Below, piece by piece: positions 33,508 to 44,595 of a DNA stretch of 64,000 nt. Numbering within the stretch: position 1 is the stretch's first letter; each line of letters opens with the position of its first letter. A model generated the notes under the pieces. The model was not told the origin of the DNA, searched no databases, and saw only the letters and a list, made by a program, of their open reading frames with translations. Source of the DNA: Iris pallida. Taxonomy: Eukaryota; Streptophyta; Magnoliopsida; Asparagales; Iridaceae. The stretch lies in contig JANAVB010031417.1 in assembly GCA_029216955.1 (NCBI GenBank), positions 21,057,980 through 21,121,979 on the forward strand, written 5' to 3'. Made by a program: the position numbers and the translations under genes.

Positions 33508-36500
33508 ATGAAACCTACGGCCGAGCAAGAACAAAGCGCTTCAAGCGGCTCTAGTAGTTCGCATCGTCCGCGGGTCGAACCTTCTAACGATACCATCGAA
33601 AGGATGCTGCGTATGATGGAGGCACAGCGAAACCAGTCCGAGAATCGACATCAACAAGTAGAGGAACGATAGGCCCAGTTCGAAGCTCGCTTCGAAGCTC
33701 GCTTTGATGCACATGTCAAACTTCAACAAAAGCAGCTAGATACCCTACAGCAGATCGTCCAGACAATGGCGGCCAACGAAAATTCTACGACTACGCCTAC
33801 CGTCACCGTGCCGGCGATCCAACAACCCATTGAAATCGACACAGAGGATCCCGAGCGTCAACCAGCGGCACCGAAAAAGTACAACTTTGAAGTGTCAGAA
33901 TTTAAGAAAGCGTGCCGCACTTCCTTCAGCGGTACCGAGGGTCCTTCCATGGCAATCGACTGGTTGGAAGAGCTGGAAGATCATTTCGAGCTTCTCGGCA
34001 TTGAAGAATCGAAGCAAGTCGCCTGCGCACAACTTCAACTACGGTTGAACGCGCACGACTGGTGGGCCGTGCGCAAGTGAGCGATCCGACCGGACAACAC
34101 CACCGCGCCGATCTCTTGGACCACGTTCCGCAAAGCTTTTGAAGTCCAGTACCTTCCATCAGCCGTTCGTCAAGCAAAGGAGAATAAATTCATGCAGTTG
34201 AAGCAAGGGAGCAGGACAGTGGAACAGTACGCCGCAAAATTCAACAAGTTGTCCAAGTTTGCTGGCCAGTTTTTGCCTACTGAAGAGTGCCGTGTGCGAC
34301 GGTTTGAAGTGGGTCTGCGACCCTCTATCGGTGCGCATGTCGGGGTCCCGGAGTACAAGACCGTAGGCAAGGCTCTGAATCACGCGCTCTGCCTTGAGAA
34401 CCTGCATCCTTCCGGTGCTGACGACGTTGTGCGTCACTCCAATCACAAACGTCCTAGCTATACGGGAGGCAACAATCACACTTCAAAGCGTCCGAACCAC
34501 GACGGTTACCAGGGACGAACCCCACCATTTCCTTGTGCCAAATGTCAAAACTTCGGTCACCATGCCAACGATTGCCATGTCCTCGAAGGAGGGTGCTTCA
34601 ACTGCGGAGCAAGGAACCACCAAAAATGAGATTGCCCCCGGATATGGAATCGTAACGTCCCGCCACAACAACAATGTCAAGAGAATCGAGGACAGGCGCC
34701 TCGACCTCCTCCGCCCACTCAACCCGCACCGCAAAATGGCCGAGACCGTCGCCCCAACACTCAGGGCCGCGTCTACGCCATGACTCGAGACGAAGCACTG
34801 GCATCAGATACAGTAGTGTCAGGTATACTCAATTTCAATAATGTGCCTGCTCGTGTGTTATTTGATTCAGGCGCTTCGCATAGTTTTATATCGGCAGACT
34901 TTGCCGCCGAACACAAATTTCCTGTAATATCATTAGATCTCGACCTTAGCGTAAGCACGCCTTCGGGCACACCAATTCTCACAAACTTAGCTTGTGCCGG
35001 CGGGATTATCTGTATCGGCGGTCAAAAGATCGGTCTGGATGTGATAGTTCTAGATATGAAGGACTTTGACATCATTCTGGGAATGGATTGGCTCGGGCCG
35101 TGCAACGCAACCATAGACTGCGCTGAAAAGAAGGTCACATTTCGCATGCCTGGAGTGCCTGAATTCTGCTACTCGTGTGGTGAGGCGTCGCCGACCTGCA
35201 TGGTGATCTCCGCAATATCTGCTCGACGGATGCTGCATTCCGGGTGCGAAGGCTATCTAGCTTCCGTTCGAGACATGCGATAGGATGGTGCAAACGCGGG
35301 TCAGACCGACGTTGTGGCAGAATTTCCAGACGTGTTCCCGGACGAGCTACCCGGCATGCCGCCCGATCGAGAAATAGAGTTCACCATCGACACATTCCCC
35401 GACACCCGGCCGATCTCGAAGGCTCCGTACAGAATGGCCCCTGCAGAATTGAAAGAATTGAAGGCACAACTTCAGGAATTGCTCGACAGAGGGTTTATCC
35501 GTCCGAGTGTCTCGCCGTGGGGTGCGCCCGTGCTATTCGTGAAGAAGAAGGATGGATCGATGCGGCTCTGCATCGACTATCGGGAATTGAACAAAGCCAC
35601 CGTCCAAAACAAATATCCCCTGTCCCGCATCGACGACTTGTTCGACCAGCTCCAAGGTGCAACGGTGTTTTCGAAGATTGATCTACGATCGGGTTATCAC
35701 CAACTCAAAGTCAAGCCAGATGACGTGCCGAAGTCTGCCTTCCGCACTCGTTATGGCCACTACGAGTTCCTGGTAATGCCGTTCGGTCTGACAAACGCCC
35801 CTGCCGTCTTCATGGATCTAATGAATCGGGTGTTCCGTCCGTTCGTTGACAAGTTCGTAGTAGTCTTCATCGACGACATCCTCGTCTACTTGAAGGATCG
35901 AGCGCAACATGCAGAGCATCTGCGGACGGTACTCCAAACCCTTTGAGAGAATCAGTTGTACGTGAAGATGAGCAAGTGCGAGTTCTGGCTGAACATCGTT
36001 TCATTCCTTGGGCACATCATCTCCATCGCGGGCATCGCAGTCGATCCGAAGAAAGTCGAGGCAGTTGCTGATTGGAAACGACCCGCATCAGTTAGCAAAA
36101 TTCGAAGCTTCCTAGGCTTGGCGGGATACTACCGACGCTTCGTGAAGGACTTCGCGAAGATCGCATCGCCGTTGACTCGCCTCACCCAGAAAGGAGTCGC
36201 ATTCAAGTGGTCAGACGACTTTGAAGCTTCTTTCCAGGAGCTCAAACAATGGCTCGTTTCGGCCCCGATACTTGCTCTTCCTGACGGGACGGAGGAATTT
36301 CAAATCTTCAGCGACGCTTCTGGCCAGGGCTTGGGGTGTGTGCTCATGCAGCGGGATAAGGTGATATCTTTTGCTTCCCGGCAGTTGAAGCCGCACGAGA
36401 AGAACTACCCTACGCACGACCTAGAACTAGCGGCAATTGTGTTCGCGTTGAAGCTGTGGCGTCACTATCTCTATGGCGTGGCGTGCAGGATTTATACGGA

Positions 36501-38190
36501 CCACAAAAGCCTCAAGTATCTCTTCACCCAGAAAGAACTGAATTTGCGGCAGAGGCGATGGCTCGAACTAATCAAAGACTATGACTTATCAATCGACTAC
36601 ACGTCGGGCAAGGGAAATATGGTAGCGGATGCGCTGAGCCGGAAGTACTTAGCTTCATTATGCATCAACGATCGACTGCTGCGTGACTTGGAAGGAATGG
36701 ACATCGAGCTCCGAGTTCGTTTCAGGGACGTGAAACTGGCGCAACTGCGGGTGGAACCGAGCCTACTGGAGAGGATCAAGTCTGCACAGAAGGACGACCC
36801 CTGCCTGGAGAAGATGCAGAAGCTGATATCGACAGAAAAAGCGTCCGACTTTGCAGAGGACGAGTCGGGAGTGTTGCGCGTGAAGGGACGGCTATGCGTA
36901 CCGGACGATGCAGAACTTAGAAATGAGATAATATCGGAGGCGCATTATGCAAACTATTCCTTGCATCCTGGCAGCACCAAGATGTATAAGGACCTCCGCG
37001 TTGTCTTTTGGTGGCACGGCATGAAGAGGGATGTAGAGCTCTTTGTGTCAAAATGTATGGCCTGTCAGCAAGTCAAAGCCGAGCACCAGCGATCGGGCGG
37101 GGAGATGCAGCACCTCACCATTCCAGAGTGGAAGTCGGATCACATCACTATGGACTTCGTTGTTGGCTTGCCGAGGATGTCGCGGGGAAACAACGCCGTC
37201 TGGGTTATCGTCGATCGACTAACCAAGTCAGCGCACTTTATCGCCATCAAAGTTACTTGGAGCGTCGACCGCCTTGCTCAGATATACCTTGATGAAATAG
37301 TTCGGCTGCACGGGGTCCCAGTTTCTATCGTCTCGGATCGGGATGGATGGTTCGTAGCGCGCTTCTGGAGTAGTCTTCATTCAGCACTGGAGACCAAGTT
37401 GAAGTTCAGCTCAGCTTATCATCCTCAGACTGACGGCCAAACAGAGCGGGTGAACTAAATTCTCGAAGACATGTTACGACTCTGTACGATCGACTTGAAG
37501 TCAAGTTGGGACGTCCATCTACCGCTGATCGAGTTTGCATACAACAACAGCTATCAGTCCAGCATCCAAATGGCGCCGTATGAAGCTTTGTACGGCCGAA
37601 AGTGTAGATCGCCTATTTGCTGGGATGAAATCGGGGAACGGCAGATACTTGGTCCGGAGCTGGTGGAGCAGACTGTGCAGAAGGTCAAGTTGATACGAGA
37701 AAGATTGAAGATAACACAAAGCCGACAGAAAAGCTATGTCGACACGCACCGACGCCCCCTCGAGTTCTCGGAAGGCGACCATGTATTCCTGAAGGTGATG
37801 CCTATGCGTGGAGTTTCCAGGTTCGGTGCGAAGGGGAAATTGAGCCCAAGATTTGTTGGCCCGTTCGAAATATTGAAGCGAGTCGTCCCGGTAGCTTACC
37901 AAATCGCCTTGCCGCCTGCGTTGTCAGAGGTACATAACGTCTTCCACGTATCGCAATTGAGGAAGTACGTGCATGATCCGAGCCATATTGTAGATTTGGG
38001 TAAGATGGACCTGAAGGCGGACTTGTCATATGTCGAAGAGCCGGTGCAAATCTTGGAGCACAAGGATAAACTTCTCCGCAACCGTGCTATTCCCCTCGTC
38101 CGCGTCCTCTGGAGAAACCATTCAGTCGAGGAGTCGACGTGGGAGCTTGAGTCAGAAATGAAAGAGAAGTTTCCTTCGTTGTTCTCGTAG
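33508..38190 (+). pseudogene. Gypsy B gag-pol polyprotein: one frame with six stop codons
   Basis: A single frame of 1560 codons runs from ATG 33508 to TAG 38188. Order: gag; two zinc knuckles (34534-34575 and from 34594); protease DSGA (34864); reverse transcriptase with VFIDDILVY (35869); RNase H ([20 protein letters not shown]); integrase zinc region and core ([23 protein letters not shown]); C-terminal chromodomain-like segment (VLWRNHSVEESTWELE). In-frame stops: TAG 33670, TGA 34078, TGA 34627 (inside the second knuckle), TAG 35281, TGA 35944, TAA 37456. Family alignment suggests Arg or Gln at these places. No frameshift was found. Features fit the Tekay/Del group. Confidence 0.94.
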
Positions 38191-38206
38191 AGGTAGGTTC
38201 TATTTT

Positions 38207-38226
38207 AAGTTTCGAGGACGAAACTT
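38207..38226 (+). promoter_or_regulatory. Palindrome near the gypsy 3' LTR
   Basis: AAGTTTCGAGGACGAAACTT is a near-perfect palindrome 18 bases before the 3' LTR, just after the pol stop. The same core TTTCGAGGACGAAA occurs in inverse orientation at 62962-62980 next to a different LTR. It probably belongs to the plus-strand priming or RNA-structure region; the role is inferred. Confidence 0.7.
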
Positions 38227-38244
38227 TTTCTTAGTTGGTTATGG

Positions 38245-39822
38245 TGTAGTGCTCCGTCCCTACATCGTGCCCCGTACTCTGTCCACGGGGTGCGCGAGAA
38301 AGGAACACTGTCGCTATCGATTCGGTCGGGACCGATAGGTCGGGATCGGTCGAGTCGATCGAACGGGAACGGTTGAATTAAGATCCATTCCTCGTTATGG
38401 AATGTCTTCTTCGGAACCAAGTCCCATATTAAGCGGGCTGCGCCTCGAGGATTGACTCTGCGGCTGAGTCGGGAGAGACATCCCGTTGCTCTGCTTTTCA
38501 CGCCGCTTGCGTTGGTTTTGGCTCTGTTTTCTGAATGCGCTTTCGTGAATGTTTTCGATGGTTTTCATGGCTTGCATTTCGAACTCGTATTTCCTATCGA
38601 ACTCGTTGATTAATGCAGTGTTCTAATCGGTTGCTTGTGCGATTTCAGGTAATCGCGTAGGCGACGTCTAGCGCGACCGACAAGTTCCCTCGCCGAAGAA
38701 AACTCAAGGTGAGTGGCTGACCCTTCTCTTCTCGACCTCCTTCTTAAGTAATTCGATAGTGTTGTTGCGGATGAAAGAATGAAAGCAAGGGCACGGACAC
38801 GGTAAAATGATCAAGTTTCAAAGAGAAAATAGGCTAGGCCTTAATAACTAAATGTTGTCTTAACTCGGTCATTGGACAACTTGTCGACAAGAAGAGAGTT
38901 TTCTCGAGCGACTACCCGGGGCCACAGGACCGACTCGGCCTAGGAGGAAACACGGTATAGCTGTGCTGGATGATAGCACGTGTTAAGCGGGGACTTGCAG
39001 CGGGGCTCGCTACTTGCGCTGCAAGGGCCCCGGCTAACAAAGCTATAGTCCAGGATGGCTTGTGATGTCAGTGGCCAAACACACGTAATGTTGCACTTGA
39101 AATGTAAATGATAACAATTGACAGGGAAGAACATGGTAAGTTTCATAAAGCGCGGCTTGGGCCGCCGTTGGTAAGTTTCAACGTAAATTTTATTATGCTT
39201 GTCATTTCTCGCTTGAAATTCATTAGGATGGTTAGAAACATTCATGAACTAAGTCATATAAACTCATTCAACCAAATGAGAGCTTGGAACTTAACTTGCC
39301 ACGCACCAGTACAAAGTGTAATGTACTGATCCTCGCTCTCCACGCAGGTACCCCGAACCACGAAGGGCGTGCCACCTAAAATCTCAAGGCGGCGTGGACA
39401 CTTTTGAAGCCTCGTCCGTGTAAAGGCTTGCTTCTGGTTTTCTTTTGAAGAAGACCCCGCACTCAGTCCAAAAGAAGATGGCGGCTCGACTCGCCTCGAT
39501 AGCAGGTGGAAAGATGTTATATTTTGCTTGTAAAAAGGGATGTAATGTATGGAACAACTATCTCATCGGCGTTCATTTTGTAAGTCGAGTCATGTTGTAG
39601 CCCGCGCGGCAATGATTGTAAAGGAGTCTATGTAAAGTTTTATTATCATCAATGAAAAAGTCTATTTCTATTTCAAATGTGTCATTCAATTTCTCTGCGT
39701 ACTCTAACTTGATGTTGTGTTTCGGATAACCTTATGACTATGTCTTGTGCGATCGCAACTTAGGTTCGCACGGCATCACGCTCGGGGGACGACTATCGAT
39801 TCTACAGAATCGGGGCGTGACA
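38245..39822 (+). repeat. 3' LTR of gypsy B
   Basis: 1578 bp, otherwise as the 5' LTR. It carries a local duplication-like insert after TGTAGTG and another at about 38330-38345. Confidence 0.95.
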
Positions 39823-41258
39823 CATTGTACCCGAAAGAAAGAAATTTTGGATAAGATAGGTTACCTCTTGACCAAGAATATCCCAATTTTGTTGGTAAAA
39901 TGCAGCAGGAAAACCATCAGGACCTGGGGATTTATATGGACTCATATTTTTGATGACAGATAGAATTTCATCATTGGTTGGTGTTGCATAAAGACCCTCA
40001 TTATCAACTTCATCCAGTCGAGAGAGTTCATGAAGAATGTGGTCAGGAACTGGCTGATGGACTGAAGACTGGAAACGATCTCTGAAGTGAACTTCAAAAG
40101 CATTAGAGATATCCACCTAAGAAGTTAAGATGGAACCATTATCAGCTCTGATAGTATGGATAGTATTCCTGTGCTTTCTGATAGTAGCTGATAGATGAAA
40201 AAACTTTGTGTTTCTATCTCCTTCCTGTAACCATGAATTGTTTGACCGTTGTTTCCAGTATAAGTCCTTTTGTAACAAAAGTTTGTTCAACCAAATCTGG
40301 ATATCTTTTTCTTCAGCAAGTATAGCTTCAGTAGGAGGAAGGCTCTGAATAGTAATAAGCCTGTCCTGACATTGCTTAATGTCAATGTCAATATGGCGAA
40401 GTCTTGTATTCCCCCACTTATGTAATTTAGGTAGTAAACTCCTCAACTTTGGTAGCAATTCTTGGGATCGAGAGTTCCTCCACAAATTATTGATCACATT
40501 CTTATAATCTGGTTCCTGGGACCAAGCAGCCTCAAATCGGATAAGTGGTCTATATTTAACCAATGAGATATTCAATTGCAATAGGATCGGATTATGATCA
40601 CTATTGAAGCATGGTTGGTGTAGTTTCCCAGCTTTAGGAAAAAGAGAAACCCATTTGGTATCTGCCATGGCTCTATCTAATCGTTCAGCAACATTGCATC
40701 TAGGAGATCTTCTGTTATTCCATGTGAAAGCAGGACCAGAATAATTAATGTCCATAGCACCTACATAATTGAACCACTTGATGAATTTATGATGATGATA
40801 ATTGAATGAGGAGCCACCACGTTTTTCAGAAGGATGAAGAATGGAATTGCAATCACCAATGCATAACCATGGATCAGTTATAGCTCTAACCAGAATTCCC
40901 ATTTGGTGCCAGAACAGAGGTCTATTCAACACCATTGGAGGACCATATAAGAAGAGAATGTGCCATGTTTGATTACTGTCAACAGATGTAAATGAGGTAT
41001 AAAAATAGTTTGACGAAGAGGAGATGACAGTGATGGTGACATCAGCCTTCCAACATAAAAGTAACCCACCCGACATTCCATTTGAGGACAGAGCATAACA
41101 ATGTGGAAAACCCAATTTAGTAGATAAAGAAGAAGCTACATTTGACGAGCACCTAGTTTCCGATAAGAAAATGACACTAGGATTAGATGCCCGGAGAAAT
41201 GAATGAATAGTACGAATTGTCGGGTCATTTCTCAAACCCCGACAATTCCATGAGAAGA

Positions 41259-42754
41259 TCATGGGGAGGAAGGCTGTTGTAGGCCAGCCGCGCCTTCAGT
41301 CACTGAATCATCAACAGTTATTCTCTTATATGGTCTCATAGAATAGATCATATCATCATCAACAAGGTGGTCACGCACCCTTTTTGTATTATTTCTGGAA
41401 ACCGGCATTGTGAGCATGGGTACAGGGTGAGTATCCAGATTATTAATGTTGGTTCTGGGTAATGGAGGATTGGTACCAGTGTCAACTATAAAATCTTTTG
41501 AATTTGAAGTAAGAGCTGATAGAAGGGAGGTGAAAGTATGTGTGAGAGTTGGAGTTGGAATAGGATGATGAGATTTGTTGGAAACATATGTGGAAACAGA
41601 GGAATTCATGAGATTTGAGATTGGCAAGGTATTATGAGTTAAGGGAGAGGAAAATGTAGAAATATTTGTGGGCATGATCGTAGAGAGAGGAGGGATACGT
41701 TGAGAGTGGAGAGCTGTAAGAATAACAGGGGGGGTGTATCAGATGTGGGGGGTGTATCAGATGTAGGAATGGTATCTGTGGGAATAGAAGTTGATGTATC
41801 AGAAGTGGGGATAGCATTGTTAGCAAGGGTAATATTATGAAGATATGTATTAGAAGTGTCAATGGTGTTTGTGATCATGGTATCATGGGAATGATTAGGA
41901 GGCTGGATCAAGTGTTCTGGAATAAGTGGTGGGTGAATAGGTGAAGAGGAAGTTACAGAATATAACTGATTTGGAGTAGTGGATGTAGCTTCCAGAATTG
42001 AAGGAGAAGTTAGACAAGTTAACTGTGATGATAGTGGAATAGTGGATGATGTCACGTTAATAACTGTCGCCGGAGGACTGGTGGAAGGAGGATTTTCCGA
42101 TTGCGACTTTGATGAGGTAGGGGAGGTGGATATTGGCGTTTTGGATTTGGAAAAGCGAGCAGCATAATTAACACAAATGGAATGATCCAATCTTTTAGCA
42201 AGTAGTTCATGAATATGTTTTTTCTGATCAGAAGACCACTCATCACTGATCATTGCTTTGAATTCAATATGATTAGAACAATGGGCAACACCATGCCCAA
42301 GTCTTCCACAAAATAGACAAAATTTGGTAAGCCGCTCATACCTCAACTTCACAATGTAGAATTTGTTATTGCCCATTGATACACGAAGCTGCCTAAGAAG
42401 GGGATCAACAATATTGATATAGACTCTAGGTCGGGCAAATAAACTCCAATTTGATGCTTCATGCAGTGATATCGGCTTAACAACACCAACTCTTGCCGCC
42501 AATGTCGAAATATAATCTATAGTTAGGAGATTTACCGGTAGGCCATGGAATTGAATCCAAAATGGTGTCGTTGCAAAAGAGTATTCACAAGGTAATTTGT
42601 TTGGAAGACATCGCTCAATGAGAAGAAGATGCTTGTTGAACTTCCATGGACCACCATCCAGCACAGCCTCCAAATCATCACTGCTTTCAAACTTGGCAGA
42701 AAAAGAGCCTTCATAGTATTCAGAAACCTTAACTTCATTTGTACGTTTCCACAT
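41259..42754 (-). pseudogene. LINE ORF1: DUF4283-like protein with zinc knuckle, frameshifted
   Basis: From ATG 42754 the protein has the DUF4283-type fold region (FWIQFHGLPVNLLT, GVVKPI) and a CCHC knuckle CLFCGRLGHGVAHC, followed by a long Ser/Thr/Pro-rich linker. Around 41640-41750 the frame changes. The second part (41675-41259) ends at the TGA overlapping the ORF2 start. ORF1 proteins of plant LINEs bind the element RNA. The repeat-rich linker is a likely place for slippage. Confidence 0.85.
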
Positions 42755-42905
42755 CTTCGAGATAGTTGCAGAAACTACATGACTGGGATACTGTTTCCTT
42801 GATAGAATTTTGAAGAATAAGAACTTGTGCCATCACAAAACAAATTAGAAGCACGAGATTGAACTACTTCCGAAATAGTTGCAGCTCTTTCCGAAACTCC
42901 TAACT

Positions 42906-43385
42906 ATGGCCTCTTACTCTCGTATCCAGATCTTGTACCTTTTCATGGCCTTGTTCTGCATTGATGCAAACCTTGCAGCTCGCCATCTTTTGGACACTCC
43001 ACCAGCACCGCAGGCTGCACCCGCCGTACCAACTCCGACTCCGCAATTGCCTCCTCTCCCTACCATTCCGACGTTGCCATCACTGCCACCGGCTGTTCCA
43101 ACTACTACGTTGCCAACGCTTGCATTGCCACCGTTGCCATCCATTCCTAATTCCGTTTCCTCAATTCCTACAAGCATTCCTCCATTGCCTTCCCTCCCTA
43201 CCACCATTCCGACCACCATTCCGTCGATTCCTACAAGCATTCCTCCATTGCCTTCCATCCCTACCGCCATTCCCACCACCATTCCATCGATTCCTACAAA
43301 CATTCCTCCATTGCTTTCCATCCCCGGCCTCCAGTTTCCACCAATTCCTTTTCTGTCCCCACCTCCAGCAGCCTCTAGCCCATGA
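42906..43385 (+). CDS. Secreted proline-rich cell-wall protein (PRP3)
   Basis: 159 residues from the ATG at 42906, which aligns with the MASY start of PRP1 and PRP2; an upstream in-frame ATG at 42879 exists in the leader. It has a signal peptide (MASYSRIQILYLFMALFCID), then the ARHLLD motif, then a Pro-rich body. It lacks part of the PRP1 centre but has three copies of an IPTSIPPLPS-type block, so it is longer and more diverged. It ends PFLSPPPAASSP. The frame is intact, but the leader is broken at 42848, 58 bases upstream, by the 13.7 kb LINE/gypsy insertion, and the promoter lies at 28971. Expression may be lost, driven by a promoter in the LINE, or rescued by long-distance splicing. Confidence 0.85.
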   Translation: MASYSRIQILYLFMALFCIDANLAARHLLDTPPAPQAAPAVPTPTPQLPPLPTIPTLPSLPPAVPTTTLPTLALPPLPSIPNSVSSIPTSIPPLPSLPTTIPTTIPSIPTSIPPLPSIPTAIPTTIPSIPTNIPPLLSIPGLQFPPIPFLSPPPAASSP

Positions 43386-44020
43386 AGGCCATATGAAGTC
43401 ACCATATATATTTGCATGTTGACAATATAATTACATCATTAGCACAGTGATTGCTTTGTTTCCGTTATGTACGCTTGTTGAGAGCTGTGTACTTGGCTTT
43501 GTTTCAGTTGTAACATGAGTTAATATTGTTAGTTTTGTTTATATAAATATTACATTTGCTATTGTGCTTAGTCATTTGGCATCTTTGGTAATGCTACTTT
43601 GGACCGAAAATACAAAGATGTCCAACTCTGATGTGCTCATAAAAAGGGTATGCCTTTCTGAGCCACCAAAGATTAACTTATCTTCGAAGTTCTTTGAGCT
43701 TCTATATACAGATATCATTACAGACAATATGTGGAAAGCTGTTATTAGAATCATTTGGTCACTCATACACCACAAATATATGTATCAGGGAGAAAACTAA
43801 GATATGGACTTGACAATAGCAGATCATACCATTTCTATGTTGAAAATTTTGAACTTATGGTGGCTCCCGAGAATACAGCTATATATATGATCTAGAAATT
43901 TATAGAACAATTTCTGTGACTTATATATAAAAAGAGAAAAAGAAAAAGAAAAAGAAAAAGGGATGGACCGGAGCCCACCTTGCCCACAAACTCGTTCCGC
44001 CTCTGCTTGCTTAGTCATTG
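43386..44020 (+). other. PRP3 3' flank
   Basis: GTGATTGCTTTGTTTCCGTT, GTTTCAGTTGTAAC and GTGGAAAGCTG match the PRP1 and PRP2 3' flanks. An (AAAAAG)n run lies at 43929-43960. No second gene. Confidence 0.65.
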
Positions 44021-44026
44021 TTTGAT

Positions 44027-44589
44027 AGGGGTGCAACTTGGACGGGCTAAACCCGAGTTCGATCGGGTAAACCCGCTAATGGGTTAGGTTAGGGTCGAAG
44101 ATACTTGGGTTCGGATTCGGACTCGGGTTAAAATATTTGAACCCGATCAAAAACCGGGTTGGATTGGGTTCATGCGTCGGGTTGCCCAAAGAACCCGAAA
44201 CCCGAAATATATATAATTTTTATTTATATGTTTTTCATGCTTCTTAAATAAAAAGTTTAAATCCTAAATTTTTCCACCCAAACTCTTTAACTCCTTATAA
44301 AGAATTCTCATTTCAATTTGTATTTTGTAACGATCAAGGCTTGATTGTTATTTGATTATGTGTTTAATATTACTTTTGTTGAAAATTATTTTAAATTTTA
44401 TATTAGAGTCCGATAAACCCGATGGACCCGACCCAATCCGAGCCCAACCCGCTCCTCTGGACTTGGTCTTGGGCTTCATATATTGAACCCGAGGTTGGGT
44501 CGGGTTTGGGCTCGGACTAGACTTATGATTCATCGGGTTGGACTTGAGTTGACCTCAAACCCGACCCAACCCGTCCGAGTTGCACCCCT
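44027..44589. mobile_element. 563-bp non-coding MITE with confirmed empty site
   Basis: Ends AGGGGTGCAACTTGGACGGG and, inverted, AGGGGTGCAACTCGGACGGG. TTTGAT lies on both sides (44021-44026, 44590-44595). The paralogous sequence at 23641 has a single TTTGAT and no insert. The interior is rich in CCCGA and GGGTT words and has no open frame. The ends resemble hAT-type MITEs, although 6 bp is not the usual hAT duplication size. Confidence 0.85.
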
Positions 44590-44595
44590 TTTGAT

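Larger units (their letters stand above)
31843..39822 (+). mobile_element. Ty3/gypsy chromovirus-type retrotransposon (element B), nested in the LINE
   Basis: 8.0 kb, with LTRs 31843-33388 and 38245-39822 and CATTG at 31838-31842 and 39823-39827 as the target duplication. Its ends are TGTAGTG...GTGACA. Met-tRNA primer site and a full gag-pol frame with a chromodomain-like C-terminus are present. It is younger than the LINE that it splits. Confidence 0.96.
29178..41262 (-). pseudogene. LINE ORF2: endonuclease, reverse transcriptase, RNase H; interrupted
   Basis: The start at 41262 overlaps the ORF1 stop as ATGA. The N-terminal endonuclease has SWNCRGLRN, LSETR, CIGDCN and SDHNPI. TAG at 40117-40119 breaks the linker. 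The gypsy insertion splits ORF2 at 39823/31842; removing it and one CATTG restores the frame. The reverse transcriptase has LKLDMSKAYDRL, GIRQGCPLSPYLF and FADDLLLF. A one-base shift near 31110-31130 follows, then the zf-RVT-like CPIC...HLILHC region and RNase H (INFDGAYLDG, IEAEAIG, EGDCK, HRSANGCAH), ending at 29178. RNase H after RT is known in plant L1 LINEs. Confidence 0.92.
29145..42831 (-). mobile_element. Plant LINE (non-LTR retrotransposon) inserted in the PRP3 5' leader
   Basis: Flanked by the 16-bp target duplication ATCACAAAACAAATTA at 29129-29144 and 42832-42847. On the minus strand it has a ~77-base leader, ORF1, an ATGA-overlapped ORF2, and a short A-rich tail at 29145-29152. 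Without the nested gypsy element it is about 5.7 kb, a usual length for plant L1-type LINEs. Full length with target-primed ends suggests a complete insertion. Stops and frameshifts now disable it. Confidence 0.95.
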
